Assembly (NCBI GenBank): GCA_031213475.1
Contig: JARUPZ010000026.1
Location: 3,490,823 to 3,554,822 of the forward strand
DNA: 64,000 nucleotides
Source: Nereocystis luetkeana
Lineage: Eukaryota > Sar > Phaeophyceae > Laminariales > Laminariaceae
Reading direction: 5' to 3'
Every line of letters starts with the position of its first letter. Within the stretch, counting starts at the first letter, position 1. Made by a program: the position numbers and the translations under genes. Of this stretch, positions 56,030-64,000 are shown piece after piece. The notes under the pieces are model-generated. The model saw only the letters and a program-made list of their open reading frames with translations. It had not been told where the DNA came from and did not search any database.

Positions 56030-56250
56030 CCTGCTTTTTTTATGTGATGGGCCACGGCCCGGCCCATCACATTTTCAGAGCATGGGCCGCGGCCCGGCCC
56101 GTCAATGTTTTAGGGCATGGGCCGCGCCCCGGCTCAGTCCATAACATTTTCAAACTTCTCGGCTCGGTCCGGCCCGGCCCATGAGGTTGGGGCAGCGACC
56201 CCGGGTCGGCCCGCTACTTCCGTGGGCCGGCCCGTGGATTAGACGGGCCC
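56030..56250. mobile_element. GGCCC-array element
   Basis: Repeats of GGGCCACGGCCCGGCCCATC with ACATTTTCAAA spacers. Same plan as the GGGTC-array elements but with a different unit. The ends are unclear. Confidence 0.55.
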
Positions 56251-56794
56251 TCCGGATGTGTTGCCCCTTACTAAACGTTGCACGCAGCAGCGCGGACGTT
56301 ATTGTTTTTTTTAGAATTCATCTGCTTTTCGTTGATTTTTTCGTTGCGATTTCCTTGGGCCAGCTGCTTCTGGCCCAAGAGGTACGCGTACCCACTACCC
56401 ACGTAATACTGCCCCACCAACAGTCCGGTCTGTTGGCTTCTGTCCCGACTGGTCGACCACCACCTCTCATTTTACTGCTGCGATGCCCGCAGCAGCAGCA
56501 GCAGCACTTACCTGGTGTTGCAATACCAGCTGCAATAACATCTGCTATCCATCTCTGCAGAGCTGTCATCCGAAGAGAGCAAATATATCGCCAGAGATCT
56601 ACTTCTGCGAGCGGGGGCTCCCATCCATTCCTCAGCAGCAGCTGTGCTCACTCCCGGTTCGAAAACGACCCGCGCGAAGGTGAACGTCGCTGCAGCTTCA
56701 ACTTGCGGTCAGGAGATGCCCCCTGTCTGGGCCTACCTCACGAATTTATCACAAGCTGTTCCGGCCGGGCCGAAACACGTTAAGAAACGTACTA
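56251..56794. other. No gene seen
   Basis: A CAGCAGCAG run at 56490-56507. An open frame at 56181-56783 has no recognised domain. Confidence 0.35.
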
Positions 56795-56899
56795 TTACGG
56801 GGGACCATAGTTAATAGGACCAAATATTGTTAGTAAAAATGGTTAAATATATAGGTTTTTATGTATACCATGAGTCCTATTAACTATGGCCCCCCGTAA
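56795..56899. mobile_element. MITE-A copy, intact (TTAAT form)
   Basis: TA|TTACGGGGGACCATAGTTAAT ... ATTAACTATGGCCCCCCGTAA|TA. Confidence 0.92.
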
Positions 56900-57198
56900 T
56901 AGGGGTAGTGGCACTTTTTTTTCGAGACTATTTTCTGACTCTCTAACTGGCTTCTTAACCCAGTGCCGTTGGAATGCCATTGCTATAAGTGTTCAACGCC
57001 ATTATTCGTGTGATGTTCCTACCTGGTATGTGATATTGCGCACTTTCGGTGGTATGGCGTACTTTCCAGTTTTATCAAAATCAAGGTTCGGGCGATGTAA
57101 GATCTCACGTATGAAGTTTTTTGGCGCCTCTAGCGTAGCACGCTTCCCTCGACGCGGAAACTGCAAGGGGTGTCCTCTGTACGCCCTCAACGGTAGAG

Positions 57199-57448
57199 GC
57201 GTTCTACAATAGAGGTTCGCCCTTAATCTTCTGAGGCTCCTTCCTCACTTAGGGAGCTCCATACTAATAGTACCTCACCCGAAAACTGACTTCCGCAATA
57301 ATAACAATTGCATCCCGATGAATAATCTCATGGGGGTCAAGTATAGAAAAACGTCATTTTTCCAACAAATATTGGCCTTCCGACGATTTTGGGTAAAAAC
57401 AAAATGTCTTTTAGTAGCGGGAAAGTGCCATCTCTCTCGTAGAACACG
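57199..57448. mobile_element. MITE-C copy with both termini
   Basis: Left GCGTTCTACAATAGAGG, right CTCTCTCGTAGAACACG, inverted. Interior CTGAGGCTCCTTCCTCACTT and GGGAGCTCCATACTA as in other copies. Confidence 0.75.
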
Positions 57449-57649
57449 TCGGCACCAGTGCTTACATCATCCGATCTTTCGCAACACAAGAGCCGCGAAG
57501 CGGAGTGCAAGCTGGTTCTCGCCGTGAGGGGCAGACCAGCACAGGCGAAGAGTCAGCGCACAGAGGAGCATGTCGAGACATCAGGTAGCACACCACAACT
57601 CACCGAACCGCGGACTAAGCTGGCCCGCGAAAACCATGTGGGCCGCCTC

Positions 57650-57886
57650 ATGGCCAGGGTGGGGCGGCCCATTTAGAGCTCACAACTCATGGGCCGCGGC
57701 CCGGCCTGGCCCATCACATATTCAATTTTTCACGGCCCGGCCCGGCCCGGCCCGGCCCATCACGTTTCCAAACTCTCGGCCCGCCCCGGCTCATCACATT
57801 TTCAAAGTATTCGGCCCGTGCCGCCCGGGCTCATCACAATATCCAGATCGACCCGGCCCGGCCTTCACCAACGACCCATGACAAGC
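57650..57886. mobile_element. GGCCC-array element with hAT-like right end
   Basis: Array of CGGCCCGGCCC units with CATCACATTTTCAAA spacers. Right end GACCCATGACAAGCCCTG, whose reverse complement begins CAGGGCTTGTCATGGGTC, like the GGGTC-type terminus. A possible left end is CAGGGTGGGGCGGCCC at 57655. Confidence 0.6.
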
Positions 57887-59607
57887 CCTGGTGATACAAT
57901 TACCGGGAGCAGGAGTGCCCCCTTTGGGTTTACACCCGCGGAGGGCGAAAAAGGTAGGACAATACCCATGCGTAGAGTTGTCCCCCGTCCGCCAACTACT
58001 CCGAGTACGCGGAATTAGTATAACGGGCACCACCCACCTACGGGCTACATTCAGCAGTACCAGTCGTTTTAAACCCCCGGCGAGTAAACGGATTCACGCC
58101 GGGCGCTACAAACGCGAGATACTTCAGGGGGGTCGGTAGACACCCGCCGGGGACCGTTTCTTGGTTGCGTATTCAAGGGTTTAATACCTGTATATTCGAG
58201 GCGTGATACACGCCGTACATTACACGCGGTGCTGAACTCATCATTTTGAAGCCGCGATACATGGCGCCGACAGCCCACAAAACCCACGACAGCCCACAAA
58301 CCCTGTGGCAACATTACCGCTTACGCACAGGGTAACCATCAACCTTCACACTACACGCGGTCTTCCTCAAACTCCGTCCCGCCACCTGCCGCCAGTACAA
58401 TTCGATTCGTTGCACTCGAACGGATTATAGCACTAAAGTCACGATCGCTGTTCTGGTGCCCGGTGCCTGCTAGGCCGGCGTGAGCGACCGCCCTCCATCA
58501 ACACAGGTTGCCACCCAAAAAAAATGATCCATCAGTCGATATTGTTTTGGCGATTTCCTAACGCGGCGATCCACTATAATAGCAACCCTAAAAGTCGGGG
58601 GGGGCCCCCATGTCGGTGATCCAATACGCAGCTGAAAAAACGTGCAGGCGATCCCACTCAGTACTGTGATCCACTAAGGAACTACTACACCAGCAAGGCT
58701 ATCGACAGGGATTCATCTGCACTCTAGGCGTCGCGGCGGCACCATCGGCAGACAATACTGACCTTTGATCTATCCAAGCCAGGTAAAAACGCAACGAAAA
58801 AGACAAGAACAAAACATTTAAAACCCCCGTTCAATTTTAAATTTCATAGTAAAGGTGTCGTATGCTCGCCATCCTGGCCAGGCCCATATCTCACAGTACG
58901 GGGTGCACTTTTTGGCTCACTGTGTCCTGGCCGATTGAGCACTCAAGGTATCTACGGCCGTTCACAGTGCCCTAAAATCTTACTCTAGTTTACTTGTTGT
59001 GGGACAAGCGCATCGGAGCATTCGTTGGTTTTCGCGAAACAAACGTTCTTCGAGACGTCAGGCTTTACCGTGAGATTTTTGAGGCCGCCTTGCGAGGGGG
59101 GGCTCATAGAATATGCCACCACCCCTGTGGCACTTTGCTCGCCACCCGTCCTGCGAACGCATCAACCCCGCCATCACCGTACCCCAGCAAGCTGGCGAAC
59201 AAACCCCGCCATAGTAAAGACACCGGCCATCCCCAGCACCGACGGAGGAACGAAAGCGCAGGGCGCGGCGCCGCTAGTGCTCAACCGGTCTATGGCGAAC
59301 GGCTGGAAACTGGGAGCCGGGGTGGGTGTCCCATCGCCCGCGGAGTGTGCCCCCGATGGAACATGTGTGCTCGAGCCCCCTAGAGACGGCGTGGGCGTCC
59401 CGGAAGACGTCGTAGAGTTGCAGCCACAGTCGACTTGAAAGTTGGCCTCAGACGCAGGTATGTATGCGCCCGTTGCATTGAAGTCACCTGCAACAATAGC
59501 GGGTGGTCAAATAAATCAACGACGCGCTTTCGTTTGTAAGGGAGGAAGACGTATCTCGACATTTTTTGTTCGTTGAGTTAAGTGCCACAGGTAGGTATCG
59601 TAAGTGC
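57887..59607. other. No gene seen
   Basis: About 1.7 kb. Open frames at 57891, 58994 and 59025 are unlike known families. No repeat family of this window is present. Confidence 0.35.
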
Positions 59608-59905
59608 CTCATACCTGGTATATCACAAGTACCACAACCACGAGCATCACAAGTATCGCAAATACTACAAACTCTATCCCAAGTATCACAAGTACCACCC
59701 GTATCACACGTATCGCCAATAATATCACAAGTACCAAAGGAGTCACAACCACTAGTATCACAAGTAAGTACCAAAGTAGTCACAAGTGTCACAAATACTA
59801 CAAGTATCCTAAGTATCCCAACCACAAGTATTGAAAGTATCACAAAGCATCACAAGTATCACAAGTATGACAAGTATTGGAAGTGTCACAAGTATCACAA
59901 AATGA
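59608..59905 (+). repeat. AAGTATCAC minisatellite
   Basis: Some 25 imperfect 9-bp-based units such as CACAAGTATCACAAGTACC. Begins right after a TACCTGGTA motif at 59612. Confidence 0.85.
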
Positions 59906-60231
59906 AAAAAAACAAACGCGCGCGTTACGGTAGGGGCGTAGGACTCTTTTTTTAGTGTTCTGACGCTCCTTGACGTGAGGGGGGCTTCACGTACAACCCC
60001 ACACACCCTAACTGACGTATTGGCGAAATATTGAATCGCTAAGGAAAACCCGATGAAGCACGCAAGCAACCAACTGTGGGCTTGCAGATACCAATATGTC
60101 ATACTCGTACACAGAAACCGTACAGAGTAAAAGCGCCGAGTTCGCGCAGGGGTGTGACTGTTTTTTTTTGCTCTCGTTTTTTCCCCGACGGCATAGGCGC
60201 TAAATAGAGTCGATCGCTCTGTTTTCGGAGG

Positions 60232-60437
<206 letters not shown>

Positions 60438-62107
60438 CAGACTTTTCCGAGATTTCTTTGCTGTTCGGTATTGACAACCTTAACTTTTCCCCTTCTGGAA
60501 AAAAAAAAAAGTCGAACGCTGCAAAAAAAAACAATCGAATCCCTGTGCGAACTCTCTCATCGCTCTCTAACGCACGAAGCTCCTCACACGTTTTGGGGCC
60601 CCGCCAGCTGAAAATGTCTTGGGGTGAATGGGTATTTTATATCAGGCATACCCCTGCCGCACCACGGGGCCCACAACGTAGAGACGGCGTGCGGTGAAAG
60701 TCAGCACTGGGTCATGTCGGGAGCAAAAAACCTGAGTTGACGCATGAAGCACACGGCACGCATTCTCTCTGCGTCCGCCCAAACGAATGGATCTCTACGC
60801 GTCGCTGTATGCACGTACTGCTGTGGTCGCCGCCGCATGTCGGGGAAATGTTTACCAAACGATCGGATCAAGAACTCATTTTTTACCCGTATGCAAAAGA
60901 CACTTCTGTACCAAAACCGCCTAAAAAAGACTTACCCTGGGTAGTTTTTTTAGCGTACTTCGTTTGCCATCTGTTCTGCCGTATGATCACCCTGTCCCTG
61001 ACTTCAAGGAACGTTTTGATAGAAAATTGATATGAAAAGGGTCTTATTATTCGTGGATCAGATCCCATCCCCGGCACGCGTGGCCCACCTACGGTACGTC
61101 GCCCACAGGCCATTTCAAAGCTGGCATACATGCATTCTACCCGAAAAATTAAGACATTGAAAACGGAGATCTGGTCGGTCCGATGGCTGTCTGTCGCGGT
61201 ACGCTACCCTTCCCCCTCGCGCGGTTACCGCCTCCTTCGTTCGTAAACAGTCCCTACGGATATACAGGTTAGGGAGAAGAAAACTCCCAGCGTTACGACG
61301 CGCAAGAGGTACGGTTGAACCTGTTTGTATGAGCTACGGCTTGCAGCAGGATGCTGCAAGTGGCACTGCATTTACAGTACTTGCAAGCAGAAACCAGTTC
61401 GTGCGCACGCGCCTTGGAGTCGCGAATAGTACTGCCCAAGCCGGAGAAAGTGTACCCGCCTCGATCGTTTCTGTAGATACACGAAGCTGCTAACATTGTT
61501 ACCTGTACATCGTGCTAGTTGCGTGCAGCACATCTCTTGCAAACACGAGCACAGCACGGCTACAATCGTGACTTCTGTCGTTCCATCGATACGGGGAAAA
61601 ACCCAACACACCACGTACGACAGCGATGACGCTAACCCGGGTCTTCCCGTGCAATCACGGACGAGTACTGCATGCACTTACTTAAACTTGCATGCAACTT
61701 GCACGCAGCTTGTATGCAATCTCGCAAGCAATCTCGCATTGAAAAATGAAATGGTCCACGACGTGATCGCGCTGAATAAAAGAGGTCCGACTTCGGCACA
61801 CAGACCGATCAAGGTGGAATGCAGTAAAAACCGTTTCACCGATACGCCTACATCCTCGACTCACATAACCACGTCGACTCTGCAGGGTGAGCGGCCGACG
61901 CGCTGTTGTCCGACAGGCAGACAGGGGCAATGCCGCCTTCAGACGACGAGCCTGCGGATGCCCCCGCCACCCAACGAACCTGGCGAACCGCGCGGGGCGA
62001 GATGCGTTGATACGTGCACAGAGTGTTAAAAACACAAATTAGTGCGGTAGTCTATAATAGTGTAGGCTTATGAAGGGGATCCACTTTTTTTTGCTTCAGT
62101 TTAGCTT
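60438..62107. other. No gene seen
   Basis: About 1.7 kb. The 177-codon frame at 61496-62029 has no recognised family. Several TTGCATGCAACTTGCA-like repeats lie at 61688-61735. Confidence 0.35.
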
Positions 62108-62202
62108 TTCTAGTACAGCGGCCCCGTTTTGGGGGCAAAACCACTTAAGTTACGAGACTGGCTTCGTTTCCAAAACGGTACTGCAGTCCCGAAAGGGTAA
62201 AG
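62108..62202. mobile_element. MITE-B copy, termini eroded
   Basis: CAGCGGCCCCGTTTTGGGGG ... CCAAAACGGTACTGCAGTCC CGAAAGGG. Confidence 0.7.
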
Positions 62203-62329
62203 CCGACGGTACCCACACGAAAACAACACTGATCTGGTGTATGCGCAATAGACCGGAATATACAGAAAACACTTACCCATACTATGAAAGGGGGATAAAA
62301 AGGAAAACAATTACACTATTCCAGATGAA

Positions 62330-62438
62330 TTCCCTCATGTTTTCATTTAGCATTCTTGTCACTTTCCAGCTTAACTCGTGCCTGGTAGGAGGTTCCACCC
62401 TCAGCGGTCTTTCCGGACAAGTGCCTGGTCACAGGTGT

Positions 62439-62470
<32 letters not shown>

Positions 62471-62523
62471 CGTGCCTTCGTTTTTTATCGAACGTTGCTG
62501 ACTTTACGTTCTCGCGCTTTCCG
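62330..62523 (-). mobile_element. tRNA-derived SINE, truncated, with C tract and CCTGGTA insert
   Basis: The reverse strand shares GCGCGAGAACGTAAAGTCAG, GGCACGTACCGGGGG and the GGTGGAACCTCC segment. TGCCTGGTA (62379-62387) interrupts AACTCG|GGAGGTT, absent from the 42500 and 46075 copies. Confidence 0.75.
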
Positions 62524-62526
62524 CTA

Positions 62527-62744
62527 TTACGGGGGACCATAGTTATTAGGACCACATATTGTTATTACGGGGGGCCATAGTTAACAGGGCCTATGGTACA
62601 CATAAAAACCTATATGTTTACCCATTTTTACTAACAATATTTGGTCCGATTAACTATGCCCCCCCGTACTAGTAGAAAAGGTTAAATATATACCGGTAGG
62701 TTTTCATGCATACCACAGGTCCGATTAACTATGATCCCCCGTAA
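62527..62744. mobile_element. MITE-A outer copy, host to a nested MITE-A
   Basis: TA|TTACGGGGGACCATAGTTAT, GGACCACATATTGT, then TA and the inner copy, then TA and GTAGAAAAGGTTAAATATA. Contains TACCGGTA (62688-62695). Right arm TTAACTATGATCCCCCGTAA|TA. Confidence 0.88.
62575..62669. mobile_element. MITE-A inner copy, clean TA target duplication
   Basis: TTACGGGGGGCCATAGTTAAC ... CCGATTAACTATGCCCCCCC GTAC, with TA on each side. The outer element reads continuously if the inner copy and one TA are removed, which proves TA insertion. Confidence 0.92.
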
Positions 62745-62952
62745 TAGTCAATTTTTGTTCAAGAAGAAATCCCTCCTAAGAGTATGTGCATCTCTTATTC
62801 CAATCATACCATCCACATATATATGAAGAGGGAAAATGTTTCCCCCCCCCCCCCCCCGGAGACGGTATGTCGGGGAATATTTATGAGTGATGAAGATTGA
62901 AGCTCACGCTGCTCATTTTCGGATGACAAGCGTTATATGGTACTTTATACTA

Positions 62953-63058
62953 TTACGGGGGACCATATTAAATAGAACCTACGGCACACACACAAAACCT
63001 ATATATTTCGTTATTTTTACTAGCAATATTTGGTCCTATATATAATGCCCCCCCGTGA
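62953..63058. mobile_element. MITE-A copy
   Basis: TA|TTACGGGGGACCATATTAAAT ... GGTCCTATATATAATGCCC plus CCCCGTGA|TA. Confidence 0.87.
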
Positions 63059-63836
63059 TATCAATAACAATACTGCTCTTGGCTACAGTAGTATAGGGCG
63101 CCCCCGCGACGGAAGCAAACTCTGCGTGCCTCAAGGATCGAGAACGACACCTCAACTCGGCTCGTCGTTCTACAGGGGAGATGCAAGGCGTGCAGACAGC
63201 GAGGGAACGGTGGACCATTTCCGACGCAACTCTGATCGGGCGGGCAAACCCCATCTCGACTCTGGCATGGCAAAGGGTACACCTGGCTGATTCGGGGAGA
63301 GCCGGCATGACCTGGAAGACCCAATACGTGCGTAGCTTATTCCACATGTCTCCATTGTTTTCCAAGTATGGTCATGGCTGCTACGTACGTACTCTCGGAA
63401 AATTCTGGAGAGGTGTCGCATCCCCGCGGGATGTGTACCATTGGTCAACCATTCTCTCACCTCCCGCCGACAGCGGCGTGCAAGCATTGAACAGACCGCA
63501 ACCAACTCGTTTCGAACGTCTTCTCGGCTCTATCGGCGCATCTCGCATGCGGAGTTGTTCGATACGCACCCTACCCGCGCGAAACATTTCATTGGTATGA
63601 TACACACCCAAGCCGAAGACTCGGAGCGTTCCCAGGAATATGCCCAAAACGCGAGTATCCCCACACCGCAACGAAAACGCTGTACGCTTTATAAACAGCT
63701 CACACATACACACACAACACGACATGTTCTCTTTGAATCACACTATTTCTACCCGTGCAAAAAGCTGTGGTGCTGTCTATCAATCCTGGAGGCACATTTC
63801 CGCTACTTTTTTTTTATGAATGACGGGGCGTCTTAT
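63059..63836. other. No gene recognised; open frames present
   Basis: Frames at 63181-63600 (139 codons) and 63441-63932 show no known family. GC-rich, but without clear splice-supported structure. Confidence 0.3.
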
Positions 63837-64000
63837 TATACCCAAATTCGTCGGGATGCCAATCTTGTCTCGGAGAAAATGACGTTTTCGTGTAGTTGGG
63901 CCATGGGATTACTCATCGGAAAGGAAATTTGATTTTTGCTGAAGCAAGTTTTCGGGTGAGGCATATGGAGCTCCTCGAATGAATAGAGCCTCAGAACATT
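63837..64000. mobile_element. MITE-C copy, cut by the window edge
   Basis: ATTCGTCGGGATGCCAATCT, TTGGGCCATGGGATTACTCA, GAGGCATATGGAGCTCCTCG, AGAGCCTCAGAACATT, as in 37640-37815. Confidence 0.65.

Overview
This is a eukaryotic nuclear window, intron-rich and crowded with repeats. It holds spliced genes with introns up to 13.8 kb, a non-LTR retrotransposon, tRNA-derived SINEs, dozens of hairpin MITEs and many minisatellites. A short TTAGGG-type tract suggests a lineage with that telomere repeat, but I cannot name the species. The long, transposon-filled introns would fit a large-genome protist or alga; that is inference. No prokaryotic gene organisation is present.

Two host genes are supported by exon joins that keep phase and rebuild known family motifs. 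(1) On the minus strand, positions 20045 down to 1296, are the first four exons of a P4-type ATPase (phospholipid flippase); the gene runs off the left edge. (2) On the plus strand, 22934 to about 55192, is a class II-type histone deacetylase (HDAC) in at least ten exons, including a 25-nt microexon. Its first exon(s) are not identified. The two genes are divergent, with about 2.9 kb between the flippase start codon and the first HDAC exon I can recognise. Each has one intron with a GC donor (GC-AG).

Layout. 0-5.2 kb: flippase exons D and C, with minisatellites touching both donors. 5.2-18.9 kb: flippase intron 2, with GGGTC-array elements, a 1.45-kb hAT-like element, AT-rich 60-bp repeats and a nearly full-length but broken LINE. 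18.9-20.1 kb: flippase exons B and A. 20.1-22.9 kb: intergenic or HDAC 5' region. 22.9-55.2 kb: HDAC exons separated by introns full of MITEs, C-tailed SINEs, a second LINE copy, tRNA-SINEs and minisatellites. 55.2-64 kb: GGCCC-array elements, MITEs, a 200-bp CT tract and no recognised gene.

The repeats form a mobile community. MITE-A has 35 copies of about 105 bp, TA target duplications and GGGGGACCATAG ends. MITE-B has TTAA ends and CCCTTTTAG termini and is piggyBac-like. MITE-C has GCGTTCT...CGATAGAG ends. LINE and SINE copies share a 3' end, GAGTAC followed by a C tract, which suggests the LINE mobilises the SINE. The most unusual signals are: (a) about 33 exact copies of the 9-bp palindrome TACCWGGTA, several of them provably inserted at TA dinucleotides inside MITE, LINE and SINE copies; (b) an intronic 31-bp tandem array apparently grown from the end of a coding exon plus its splice donor; (c) the C-tailed LINE/SINE pair; (d) hAT-like elements whose subterminal arrays repeat the inner sequence of their own terminal repeat.
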